A stretch of DNA of 64,000 bases, taken from contig CM075104.1 of the NCBI GenBank assembly GCA_037576195.1, positions 10,556,211 to 10,620,210 on the forward strand, written 5' to 3'. Source of the DNA: Phytoseiulus persimilis (taxonomy: Eukaryota > Arthropoda > Arachnida > Mesostigmata > Phytoseiidae). The notes beneath the pieces are model-generated. The model made no database searches. It saw only the letters and a list, made by a program, of their open reading frames with translations, and had not been told where the DNA came from. Positions 34,289 to 46,900 of the stretch are shown one piece after another. Position 1 is the stretch's first letter, and each line of letters starts with the position of its first letter. A program made the position numbers and the translations under genes.

Positions 34289-37200
34289 AGCCAGCCAGTT
34301 TGCGAGTTTGGAAGTCGTGTTGCTTAAAAACTCTCCCCAACGACAAACCCGCTATCGGTGAGTTTCCGGTGCTTTTCCGCCGTTCATCCTGGAAGCTGTC
34401 GAGCGGTGGGACGAAAGAAGAACATAGTGCAAGGCAACGTTATTTGAGGCTTAGAGCTGTTCTCTCTGAGTCGCTCACTGCGTTACCTACAATGTCTCAT
34501 CGGGATCTGGCAGTCTTCAGCTGCGTCTCGACGGAACTCGCTTCCAGCAATAGGTGTCGGGAGGGATAACGACCACATTGAAAACTTTCCAGCTTGGTTT
34601 CCATCGATTCAAACAATTGAGGGCCGCGGCGCCGGAGCAGCGGCTGGGAGAGCTCATTTCACATCGGTCGGCGGCTTTTTGGATGTGACTTTAATGGGTC
34701 TGGAGTGCGCTCGCAGCCCTCGAGTGAAAAGTTCTCAGGGCATGTTCGAGATTTGATGTGATCGATTCCAACCAGAACCGCTTGCGACTACCCGCCAGTT
34801 TTTGAAACTGTAGCAAGAGCTCCAAATTTAAGAGGCTGCACTGCCATCATCATACTCTAAATTTTGAATGCTTCGCTTTTCGCTCTTCTGGTCTCGACCG
34901 TTCTGCCGAGCACACCGTTGCTCCGGGGTTGATGCTCGTTGGGGACCTCGGATGGATTGTGCTTCAAATGCTTCCCCACGGAACTCGACCTGGAAGCCAT
35001 GGCGAAGCATGATGGGCTCCGATAATGCTGTGAGAAAGAGGAATACGCGACCATGAGGAAGAAGTTATCAGTGGTCGAAGACATCCCGCGGGCTGGAAAC
35101 GCGTGGCACGAGAGGAATCTCCCGAGAAGAGGCGACCAAGCGGCTGCGCTTTGCGACCTGCCGAGCAGAGGGGTAAACGAGCGAGCGCTTCGGATAGCGG
35201 TCGATCCTCGAACCAGATCGAACAAAAGTCAGGCGGCGTCATCGGCCCAAAGCGTTCCTCCTCACCTGAGGCCGGCGCGTATCTGGCATTGACGCTACGC
35301 CTCGAGAATTTCGCCCCTACAGGAGAGAACTCTCTCTATACATCCATTATTCTTCCTCTCTATGGGAACATAACGAAACGGGAGCGACCAGCGGGAACCA
35401 AGCGGCCGCCCGACGAGAAAACGGGAGAAGACCGTGAGAAAGAAAACGCCAGAGAAAGGGTGCTGCCGGTGGTGGCCGAGTGCGCAAGCCAAGACGGATG
35501 GAAGTTCTACTTTTAATGAAACCATCGCCGTCATAGCGTGTGGGCTGAATGAGGGAGAGAAGCACAACGAAGGGAAAAGGCGCTGGCTGAGAAGAGAAAC
35601 GAGTGCCAGGAGGACGCGCGGAGGGGACGCAGGAGTACTATTCTCCGTCAAACAAAGCTTCGTTTGTTGGCTCAGTAGCTCTTCATTTTCTCCACGGGTC
35701 TCTCATCGCATCAGCGGGAAGCAACGGTGCGAGTTGAAGATTGTTGTCATCACCTGTTGAATTCGTGGAGGCGCTCTCGCGAGATTCCAAGGAAATCCGA
35801 GCGCGGGTCGCCGTTAGATACTTCGAGGTATTTTCATTCGTTTAATCCCATTATTCCCGAAGCTTCGAGATTCCCGCCTTTGGAGCCCCCTTGATTTGGA
35901 AGTTTGGGCGAGGATTGTTTCAGAAGAACACTGAAGCGAGACGGGAAACGAAAGTTCGATGTTTGATTTGGCAAGAGTTTCTCAGGTCGAAGGTCTCCGA
36001 GGGGGGAGGAGGATCAGTCACCTTTGACGGGGCACTCGATTCTAGCTGTCTCCGACGGGTTTCCTCTCTGTCGCGTAGGACTCAAATAGAGATGGATTTT
36101 CCCTTTGGGCGGGAGTCTCCTTCAAGGAGGCCGAAGGGGCGAAGCGTTCCGAGGAGATGGAGCTAGTCGAAGCCGTTCTCCTGGACTTGGAGGCAATATG
36201 GACGTTTTGTTCTTGTTTTTTTTTGAAGTTCTTGGAGACGGGATCGGGAACCTGCATTGATGTTCTAGGATTGACCATTGTCCAAGAAGCTGGAAGATCT
36301 GGCATTAAGGAACGATTTTCCTGGAGGAACCCAACGCTCTAACGACTATCAGTGCTGCTTTCGTGTATATTTGAGGCAGACGGTCGCCTCCTTCAATTGT
36401 TCCTTCTGCTTTGTGTCACGACATGATCGAGTCGCCGAAAGAATGCTCGCGACAGCTCATGCTCGCTTGTCGAGAAACAGCTCCAGAGCCCGTCATGCTT
36501 TTCCATGCTTCAACTGCATGGAAAATGAATACTTCCGTCAATATTTGGACGTAATATATCAGCTTTCGGAGGGAGTGATCGAGGATCGAATTGAGGAAAC
36601 AACAATTCACTTCTATCCCCAAAGATTGTCGGGGAACCATACAGATTGCTTCGGCCTTCAGAGACAACATTCGGACTTATCGCGGGGAATACGCCCCTCG
36701 ATCCTAACGACGAGGAAATCCCCAGCGTAAAACTCAAGCGGATGTCCAGATGGAGAAGTTCCCGAGTTTCCAAGTCTCCTCGGTGGCCGCCTGTCTCACG
36801 CCCGACTCTTCCAGGAGCAATCTCCGTCGAACAACACCCAAGTTCAGCGGCCGCGGTTCGAATCCTACCTCGATATGTTTTGAGTGGTTATTCGAGAAAA
36901 ACAAAGTCCGCCTTCAAAATCGGAATATTGAATCTTCACGATTCTCATCTAGACCCGGCATTCGAGGATTTTGGCCGCTTATCATCGATACGCTCATGCG
37001 ATTCTAAGCACAGAACAGTTTTGCGATGGTCTGAGCTGCGCGTTCGGAGTCTAGCGGACTGTCAGAAACAGATCAAAAGTTCTCCGAAGGAAGTCAGAAT
37101 AGAACTTAATGAAGTGCTCTCATTACGCCTCCTAGTTCTGGTACTCCATCTAGACTCGCAAGCTTCGACATCCGCGAACTTCCTGATATCCAAGGCCCAG

Positions 37201-39440
37201 GCGGTCGTTGGCTTGAAGAGTCGATGCAAGGTTGGGAAGTCGTAGGATCGAATTTCTCGACCCCAGGCCAATTCGGTTCATAATGAGAACCATGAGATGG
37301 ACAAGGACTTTCAGTCTGACGCTGGGAAGAATGAACTGAAGTGTTTGTCCATGAACGTGATCGGCATCGATTATCGATTACTTCATAGAAGGCGGGCTAT
37401 CGCGCACGAGCTCCACAGTTCTGGCTCTCACCGCATTCCTGTCCTGGGAATCCGGCCCGCTTTAGTGAAATTCTTGACATATTACAGAAACTCAATACCA
37501 CGATAGCGGGAGTGTGAGCGCTCCGAGGCTCAGTCCCGAGGTTGTCGACGACTCGAGTCAGACCACTCATCTAGATTTTCGAAATCATGGTGTGCTGAAT
37601 CGACGGTGTGCTTGCATCGTACACAAGGTTCGACAGCCGAGGGAGGGCGCTTCCCGGAGAGCTTCCGAGTCTCTCTTCGTCCACGTCATCGAAAGCCCGG
37701 ACTTCCACTAACCTCGAGTGAGAAGCGGAGGGGCCCGAATCACTCGCGAAAAGTCGATTTCAAGCGAACTTCATTGTGCCCCGGAAATGCACGCGTTTCT
37801 GTCGTAGAGCTTCGATCTGAATTATTTTCCAAGCCTATTTACGGGACGCGCCGAGCAGCCTTTGGTCGCGTCACCGGGAGCAGGATTAGCGGTCGGGAAG
37901 AATGTTTCAGGCACAAAACTCAAACGGGTGCCGAAAACTTCCACTGGGTAGGAATACCACGGACCGTAGTGGGCTTTTCTCTCATTTAATACCGTGATTT
38001 CGCTGACGCTAAGCGTCTGTGACCAAGCGACCCGGGCGTTCGATACTCCGCGGAAAACACGATTCCCGTCGACGGCAATCAGAGAGTTGAGAGCGTTTTC
38101 CCAGAGCAGGGAAATTTTTGTGTCATCCATCCGGACTACGAGAGGATCGAAACGATTCCCAGCTATCGAATCGGAGCGCATGCGCTGGTGCAGACGTGTA
38201 CCGTCGAAAATCCCAACCAAACAAAGAGGCGACCGCAAAACGTTGCAAGCTCGTTCTGAATCCGTGCGCAGTCGGAATCGTTAGCTCGTTCGGGGCCCGC
38301 AGCCGAGGTTTAGTTCTCATCACATGCGGGGCGTCATCTTCATCAAAACCCTTTGCTCTCCATTATCCCCGTCGTTATCTGCCGGGATAAGGCCCCGGCA
38401 TTTCCCACCGAGCGGACGTTTCGAGCTCAGCCGCGAAAGTTTGAGGTTGAGTTCAAAAATAACGTCGCGAATCATCACACGGCTCAAAGGAGGCACTCAA
38501 CCTTAGGTCGGGGTCTACTTCCATATCCTACCTCCATTTCAGATGACTATCAGCGCCGAAGTCGCGTGGAACAGGTCCCGCGTCTGGCGCCGCTCCTGCG
38601 CTGGAAGCCGAGTATTCCCATCTCGGATTCCATCTCCGTTCGGAGCGAAGACCGTGTCCGTGGTTGAGTCATGATTCGGAAAGAAATGAGGAACGAAGCT
38701 TCAATGGTCCACTTACAGCCGATGAGGCGGCTCTTCTGCCTGTATTCCCTCGTTTCTTGAACGAGGAGCTTCATCGAGTCGGACGTCTTGGTTGAACAAC
38801 GATAAACATGGAATGGTTCACGCGTGGAGGAAGTGTTACTATCCCAAAACCAGGGGGACCGGGAGCTACCAAAAAAAGGTTGGGAGGTTGAACGGGTGGA
38901 AAGATCGGGGAACTACGGTGAGTGAGAGGCACGACTATTATGTAGATTCCCACGAGAGGCTCCTCGACTATGGGAAGAAGTAGCAGCTTCGAGGGAACTC
39001 GAATGAGATTAAACCCTCAGACGAGTTGCTCGTAGGGTCTTGAGCTTTGATGATTTCACCGGAGAGTCTCGCAGACGCGTCGAGTTACGCGAGAACTCGG
39101 CATCCTGCAGTTTTCGGAACCTGCAGGAGATCAGCCTTCTCGGAATAACTGTCGACAGCGAATCAGATCAGTACGATGCTGGCGACGGGAATCCCAGACC
39201 GCGACTGTTGATGATGACTGCTACATCTAGTTCACGTTGAAATCTAGATGCGCTCGTCCCGACTTTCACGCTCGACTCCTGAGCTCGTTGGCGGGTGAGT
39301 TCCCGAGCTCACAATCCCGAACGTTGCGCTTATTGTTCGTGGAGACAGCTTCCGACTCAGACGGTATGAGGCAGCAAATAGGTGTCCAACATCACAGCCA
39401 CTGACTGAATGACGCCCTCCTCCGCTCAATAAATCGATAT
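34289..39440. other. Intergenic stretch, no gene recognised
   Basis: Many frames of 80-200 codons occur in GC-rich sequence on both strands (for example 36646-37245 plus, 199 codons, and 35103-35516 plus). None contains a domain I recognise. A minus-strand frame at 36042-36305 has a serine/arginine-rich, disordered-protein composition. The frame at 36278-36730 plus overlaps other open frames, so open length alone is not evidence of coding here. No repeats with defined ends were found. Confidence 0.4.
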
Positions 39441-39455
39441 TGCGAATAGCTATGG

Positions 39456-40318
39456 ATGGGGCTGCTGCTACGCGCACGTCCCGGCACCCCGACTGGCGTC
39501 GCTGTGTCTTCACTTCGTACGGTAAGTGAGTTACGCGCAAGTTGAGAGTCATCTCTGTTTTACTTCGATTTCTCCGATGCTTCCACGAGAGGTCTCGGAT
39601 TATGACAGTCCGCGACGAAGCATCCTGAGTGATCGTGCAAACCAGCGGCACAGAGAATTCCTGGTCGCAAACTAACGTCTATTCTTCTGATAGCCGCGTT
39701 CCTCTGAGTCCAGATCACAACCAAGTCACAACGAATTCGAAGCGGCTTCCCTAGACATGGTTTCGATGTACATGTCTCAAAGCGTCTTGTTCCGGAATTC
39801 GAGCAGTGTCGATCGAGTTCAGGAAGATTCCTGGTGAGTGCCACATCTAAGGCTCAGGAAGTACAGAGCGAGACTTCCTTCCGGGAATCACGGAATCGTC
39901 TCAGTTTGAGTTCATTGTGGCAGGGAGGCGGAAAGCTACGCATGGCTTTACGTTGGACTCTTGATCGTCACCGTGCTCGTTTCGATCGTCATCTGGTTCA
40001 TGCGACGGGAAATCGGCATAGGAACGTCCAAAAGCTCGACTTTCGAGCAGCAGCAACTCTCGGAAAGCTACGCTGTTGATCCAATCTCCGACGAGGACCT
40101 TTACGACGACAACAAACGACTTCTCTACGAGGTGAGCGATGACCCTGACCTTCTGCCGTCCGCTGTTTCCCGTCACCCGTAGTGAATGTTGCTTGGATTT
40201 TGCTGATTCGGGAGTGGATGTTCTCCCGAGACAGTCTTGGGAGAAACGGGAAGCGAAGACCAAGGACAACGGCGTCAATGATTCACTGCCCGATCAATGT
40301 CTCATTGTTCACCAGGTG
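39456..40318 (+). CDS. Unrecognised single-pass membrane protein, four-exon model
   Basis: Four pieces join in consistent phase. Exon 1, from ATG 39456 (MGLLLRARPGTPTGVAVSSL), ends at 39521 before GTAAGTGAG. Exon 2 is 39694-39833 (serine-rich, MVSMYMSQSVLF), ending before GTGAGT. Exon 3 is 39924-40131; the split codon TG+G gives tryptophan, then EAESYAWLYVGLLIVTVLVS and IVIWFMRREIGIG, a strong membrane helix with a basic stop-transfer edge. Exon 4 begins at 40235 after GAGACAG (SWEKREAKTKDNG, then DQCLIVHQVDTYGTDIDF) and may end at a donor near 40318 or continue. The introns are 172, 90 and 103 bp, like those of the BRCA2 gene. The C-terminal side is acidic (PISDEDLYDDNKRLLYE). I do not recognise the family. 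The start could lie further upstream, since an acceptor-like TAG ends at 39449. Confidence 0.5.
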
Positions 40319-43300
40319 GACACATACGGCACGGATATCGACTTCGAACGACCTGGCATCACGGAGAGTATATTCATATTCGGTGATCAAGGACGAGTTG
40401 GGGGCTTCGTGCATGATTTCGTTGGAGGAGGTTTCCGAGGTTGTTCGCAGACATCTTCCCGCGGCCAAGTTTCCCCTATGTAAGCATGCATTCCATCGAA
40501 CTGTATTTCTTGCTTCAGATGCTGCTGAACGTACGCGCATTCTTTGATCATGGAAGTTTCCGATCTTTGATTCTATCGTTGAAGCTGCGAACTGCCATTC
40601 GGAAGCTGAATTTGTTTCTGAAATGGGTCCCCAGCTCGGGTGCCCTCCTCGTCGCGGAATCAGCGTGAGCGGGACATCCCACAGAGAACACGGATTCCCG
40701 GCATGCGATCCGCACTCGGGCTCGAGTACGATGCGTTTGATTGCACTGAACGGAGTTGGCCTCAAAAAGCGTCGCGCATCTCTCACCCAACGTCATGTGT
40801 CAGTTTCAACGCCGGGATCAAGTTTCTAGTGTCACTGGTATGATGCGCTGATGAGCTTTATCCACGCAGATGAATTCTTCACGCAGTGGCAAAACCTACA
40901 AAAAAGAAATCCAGAGAGGCAGCCATGAACATCCATTGTGTTGGGAATACCCGAGGAGCTCACTTTGCTTAGGGAGAAGATGGTTAGAAAGCCAGACTAA
41001 GACGTGGCAGAAAGGGACGTGAAGGCGAATAACGCGAACGGTCCTGAGCTGAATGTTCTACCGAAGCACGAATAGAGAAGGAAAGTGGATTATTCGGTTT
41101 GTATGAAGGTTCTTTTGTTGTGCAAAGGAGGGTGTTTATAGCGTGTCCCCGAAGAATGAGCGAGAGAATACGAAAATACAGATTATTTTCCTCCCGCTCC
41201 GTCTTCGGCGTAGACTCGGTGGCCGCATTCCCATGTACACGCACGAAGCGCCGCAATACTCGTTCCGCGAAAGGAGAACAGACAAGGAGAAGGCAAACCG
41301 CTACGTGAGAACGGTACCGGAGTGACCTCCTGAGCGCTCCAGTTTGTCTCGCGTTGACAGGGGCTCGCTGCTCTGAACTGTTTTTCCAAGTCTGAGCGAT
41401 ACTCGTTTTCAGGTGATGACTGATTTTCCAAGCCGAGCTCCGAATGAATCGAAAGGACTCGCTCGAAGCTCTGCGCTTTCCGGTTCCGACAGTGAGCAGC
41501 CTCGAACAAGAGTTTCTACATCATCCTTGTCGATGTTGTCGTCTAGGTGATGGGAACTTCAGCCGCTCGCGTCGGCGCGGTGTTCCTCGCTTCCAGCAAC
41601 GGCAATATCAGACAGTGCGTGCTGGGACGCACTGAACGGTGGAACTATCACGGTGTTGGTCGCCATGCAGTTGCAGTTTAGGGTCGCGGAGGCAGCTCTG
41701 CGCGAATTAAATGAACACATACGAGATAAGGCTCATAACGAATAGCGATGTGTTGCCACAGTCTGCAGAACTCCGGTCGGAAGTGCTTAGGAGCGCTTGT
41801 TTGAAAGTTGAGCGAACCTCGTCGAATTATTGGTTGAACTCAGGGCCGCTCAAAGCAAAATTTGATATTCGCCTCGATTCCAGCGTTGACATCGGACAGC
41901 TGAGTTTCCCCAGCCATGTTCAGCTCAAAGTGTCTGAGGCGACCGAAAATCTGAGCTCACTGACTTTAGCAGACCAAAGAAAATTCGGAGCGTCGGCTCT
42001 AAAAGAGCGTCATGTTTCTCGCGAAAGGCCCATATGTAAACGAGAGCTAGGAACGTGCGTGAGTAGCATCAGCAGCGCATGCAGCAGTGAACAGAAGGGG
42101 GAATCATCTATAGGCGGCGCGCGTTTCTTAACAGCCAACGAGTTGCCGGGGCAGTTTCGCCAGCAGGCTAGGTGCGCTTGTAACGTCTGGCCAGACATTC
42201 GCGGCGCTCGAGCTGCAGTTTTATTATGCAAAAGCCGCCGCAAACTGGGTTCAAACGGAAAGGTAAGCTCTGCTTAGCGGTTAACATTCGACGTCCAGAC
42301 GCCGCAGCGGAACGCGGAAGTGGCGGCAATTGGCGGCGCTTGCTTCCCTCGTTGTCGGCCGCCTTGTTGCCTCGTTGGTCACCGTGGGCTCCCCATCAAG
42401 GCCAGGCCGCTCACCTACTAGGCAACCGGTTCTTCCATGCACCCCGTAGCTACGCAACGGGATTGCTTACCGGGAAGCTGTCTAAAGTTTGAAAGTTTTA
42501 GTCATCCCACAGACAACGTCCGTTGCTAGCGTTAACGTCGCTTTGCTGGGGAGACTGCTGCGATAGCGTTGTTCTCCGGCTTGCGGCGGCGGGGAAGCGG
42601 CGCATACGCCTCCCACTTGCTTCCCTCGCGACCGGAAGGAGGAGCGGGTACTCCCCCTCGGCCGGCGGAGAAAGGCGAGCGGCAACGAGGGGTCATGTGG
42701 CTCGGGTGCCAGGGGTAAGCGACCACTTTATGACCAGCGGTGGCGTCCGGCCGGCGGTCAAAATAACTGGATTACATTTTAAACAATAGTCGTTGACGTC
42801 GTCGCAGTGTCTGCCAGCCGCTTAGGTCTAGTTAAGACTCTGTTTCCAAGCCGTATGTTCATTTTTCATTCGCTCGGCTCCGCTTCGTGGACCTCATCCC
42901 ACTCTGCAAATTCCTCCTCGAAGCCTTCACCCCTCGCGCTTTCCGCGGGATCCATTCCGTTTTCCCCGTCCCCTCTGCGTCCTGAATCCTTCTTACGATA
43001 CTCATCTTTTTGTGCGACGCTCCACACGAGAGCCGAGGTTTCGAGGAGCAGTCTTCGAGCATGGCAATCCCATTCCTTCATATCGTGCGCCGGGCAAGCG
43101 AAATGTCTTCTGTCTGTGTACTGTATGAACACAATGTGAATATAGGAGCCTCCCTTGCTGCTATCCGGCTGGCTTTGTTCTTCCTCTGAGCGGAACTCTT
43201 TCCGGGACTTGGGCTTTTGTATGAGTTGATTTTCCAGTGTCGTGATTCCGGGGCTGTAGCCGGGTGATTCGTCCGAAACAGCCGAAATGGTGGCGATCCG

Positions 43301-43797
43301 GCTCCTTCGTCAGGCAGTCCGCGATGCAAGCAACCGGCGGCTGCAGTAGGAATAACACTTAGCCTATGAAGGGACGACGCACGAATGTATTATGTAAATT
43401 AGGCAGTGACGCCGAGAAGAAGGAAAACTTTTTATGCTTTTCGTTCGTCGCTGCCTAAACCATCACCACCGCTGCCGCTACCATAGCCAGGCCGTCGCTT
43501 CCTGCTACCAAGACCACCGGGCCGCTGTCGCTATGGCCGCCGTGCACCGAAAGTCGCGCGGCCACGGAGCTCACTAGTGCATATTAGCATTTTTAGACTA
43601 TTAAACTCAGAAAGCGAAGTTATGTGCGATGGGGTGGGTCAAAAAGGAGAGAGCCGGAAACATTTCTTCCGCGCTGAACGACTTCATTCATTCACTCACT
43701 CACGAGCCGAAGAGTCCAGCAAGCAGCCTACACACGAATTAACTATACAACCAACCGACCGAGACACTCGTGAGCCAACGTCTCGGGAAAGTGATAT
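40319..43797. other. Intergenic stretch, one long unassigned frame
   Basis: The longest frame, 41711-42277 plus (188 codons), meets a donor-like GTAAGC at 42262. It shows no recognisable domain, and the next acceptor leads quickly to a stop, so a coding role is unproven. A GC-rich patch at 42300-42700 contains repeated CTTGCTTCCCTCG (about 42338 and 42617). A minus-strand glycine-rich string (GYGSGSGGDGLGSDERKA) at about 43430-43500 could be a protein C-terminus but stands alone. Confidence 0.4.
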
Positions 43798-43884
43798 CCT
43801 CTCTTTCTTTCTCCCCCAATTCTTCCTCTCTGTCTTCCTCTCTCTCCAGTCCTCTCTCTTCCTCTCTCTCGTCAGTCCATCTCT

Positions 43885-43927
<43 letters not shown>
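43798..43927. repeat. Polypyrimidine tract with (CT)n microsatellite
   Basis: About 130 bp is almost purely C and T on the plus strand, with repeated TCTTCCTCTCTC units. It includes a run of nine C at about 43886-43894 and then a pure CT dinucleotide run to about 43926, followed by TTTCAG. The pyrimidine run ending in CAG has the shape of a very long 3' splice site, but no coding exon could be recognised after it. Confidence 0.85.
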
Positions 43928-43928
<1 letters not shown>

Positions 43929-46900
43929 AGCAACTTGTTCCTCGTTCGAGGCCCTTCTCGTTTGGAGAAAACCAAACTCCACAGCGGAAATCAATCATTC
44001 TTCACCACCATGATTTCCCATGATTGGGTGTGCACCGGAACAGAGATTTGGTTGAGGCCACGAAGACTCAAGTGCTCTCTCGTCTGAGAGCCCTGAGTGT
44101 TGCCGAAACCAAACTTTCCCAGAACTGAGCGGCGACGGCGAAGACCTGGAGTTGTACGCCCTGCGCAGAGGAGTAAGGTAATATGAATAATAATATCAGG
44201 ACAGTGACGTCACAAGCGATACCCGTACTGGGGTCCTAGTAAGGGGAACTCGCTGAACCGACTTCTCCGCTGCTTACAGCGAACTGTCATATGTCCGGCG
44301 GGAGATGGGCGGTCGCGTAGCCTAAGAAAGTCTCCTTCCGTGTTATTCTGACTTACGGAAATTAAACGTCCGATCCGGGAAGCGATAAATATTCAGTGAG
44401 CACAAGACTTCGAGGTTGAATGTCTCGGGGTCTCAGAGAAACGGCTTCCTCATCTTCTGAAAGAGCTGGCGTTCCACGAGCTGGAAGAAATATTGAAATC
44501 GCTCTGGAGCTCCTCCTGTCCTGCGTTATCCAGGAGATCTCCACGTTCCTCTCTCGTATTCACTCCAGTGAACGACGTAATAGTGATCTTAATATTCAGC
44601 ATTGATTGGAAGTAAATCTAGGAAGATCTGGCATCAACCATTTTACACCCCAAATCCAGCCCTTTCGGTGCAAGGGTTGATGGGTCTCTGGTGACGGAAC
44701 TCCTTGGATTTCTGGTATTTATGGACGGCGGTGAATGGCTGATTTTCGAGCTCCGAGCCCAGATGAATGCGACTTCTTCATCGAATCGAAGGATTCATCC
44801 ATACCATGACGAGATCCTGTTAAAAGTGGTTGAATAGAGCGCCAGGTCGATACGCACGGAGAGGAATACGAGGCGGTGCATCGATCCCTTTGGCTGTCTG
44901 CCAACAGAGAAAAGATGAGCAGGTTGGAATCTCCGAGTTTCCAGGGACGTGAAGAAAAGCGGGCTGTTCACCCGTCGTCAACTTGTTACAGCGAACGCTC
45001 GCTTCGTCCAACGCGGAGCCACGGAACGAAAACTTTTTCGACGCCATTCCAATGTTCTCGATCCATCCCGATCATCGATCTTGTATCGCCGTTAATCAAC
45101 CTAGCAATATAAAGTGCGCGTTGATGTGAATGAACAAATTCAATACGCGTTGTGGTTATCAGGAGCGTTCCGCGTATTGGAGCTTACCCTCCTCGATGGG
45201 AGGCTGGCACGCGGCAACATGCTGAGAAAATGAGCAGCCCTGCACGGAGCGCGTCTACAAAGTTTCTGATCACAGGTTTCCCGAAACTCATCGATCCAGC
45301 TCCGAAGACCTTCTGACCAGAGAGATCACAGGACGTCAGCACTTAGTTCCCTGGAAACGGTTTTGGGATCATTGAACTGAGAATCGTGGTTCCCTTCTTT
45401 ATAGTCAACCGGAGAGTCTGGCACTTGCATACCATGAGCTTCATCTGCCGGGTCGCATTTTCTGGGAAGTATTAGCTCCAGATTTTTTTAGACACTTCTT
45501 ATCCAAGGGCAATTCAAGCTCTACCATGAGAAAGAACATCACTATGGAGCCTTGATTGAACAGTGATTATCGTATCGAAAAGAAGCCGAGCATGTTCGAA
45601 TGATGCGAAAAACCGTCGATGCCAGCTGTGGGTTACGCAACTGCGAGGTTTAACGTTCGTCTTCTCCATTCCTCGTTCTTCGTAGAATGCCGGCGTCTGA
45701 CCCTTGGACCGCGTGACGTCATGGCGGAACCTGGGAGGATTCTGAGAGGGGGGGTGGGGGCGAACGCCAACACTGAGGTCAGAGTTGGCCGGAATACACC
45801 AGTGAGAAGAACAGCAGATTGGCTAGTTCTCTTTCTCAGAAATACTTGGAGCAGCCAATTTTTACAGGATCCCTTAGACTCGACCCTGTTCCTCCCTCCC
45901 TCCCTCTGACGATGCGTCGTTCCCGTGTGGAGCCCGTACCCGGCACTTGGACGAACGGAAGAAGCCGCCACTACAAAAATTCGAACGTTCTTGGGAACAG
46001 CGGACAAATTTTGGCCAAGCCCTCGGAGAGACCGACGGCAGGAGCAAGAAACTTCCCGCTGCACGCTTGACCGTCGCGCCGCGCGGCGGTAGAACTCGCA
46101 GTACGCTTTATACTGAAGAAACGGTAGGTATGAACTTATAAATGGCCTGGGCTGACGCAAAACGAAACCGCGACGTGGCGTTTCTGGGAAGTTTGCCCGC
46201 TACCACGATTGCAAACTCGGAAGCCGCTCTCAGCGTCTGTGGCGTGTCAAGGGACCCTCGTATTGTTCTCCGCTTCATTGTCGTTGCTGTCGTCGTCTTT
46301 GTTGATGATTTTGTTCGACCCGATGTTTCCGTTGTTTGAAGGGTGAGTCTTGGGGCCATTCAAGAGGTGTAGCAGGTAAGCACGAATTCCAATCAATGTT
46401 TCGGGGCTCACACGCAGCGCGTTTTTCTATTTGGCCACAAGTTGCGCGTCTGCGTTCACCAGAATCTACTCTAGAGGGAAATTACTTTTAAAACCCTCAC
46501 AGCTCGGCTGTGAACTCGGAAGGATAAAAAAACAAGGGGGAACAGCAGATTCCTAAATCCTCATAGAGTCAACCTGTCGGGCTTGTTATGGTCTTATCCG
46601 AGACTTGGTTTGATTTTGTGTTCCGTAGATGAGAGACGGACCTGAGCGGTTCCCGCATACAATGGTCACAGGCTTCGCGAAGGTAAAGATCGTAAAATTC
46701 GCATCCATTGTGCGATCTACCGGTCAACAGATGTCGATGAATCAGGAATTAACCATGAAGATACGCCCGATACCGGCTTTCCACGTTCGGACATTTTCCC
46801 CACAAAATGTCTGGAGTCGAGACAGGATGGAATCCGACGGTATCTATCACAGCAGTTCAATGAGCAGCCGTAGAAGCGCCTCCTTCCAACCGAAGTCGCG

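Noticed and set aside
36846-36860. GGTTCGAATCC-like site as tRNA B box
   Set aside because: Flanking bases do not pair as a T-arm and there is no A box upstream.
41711-42277. 188-codon open frame with a donor-like site
   Set aside because: No recognisable domain, and the first plausible acceptor downstream leads to a stop after 17 codons.
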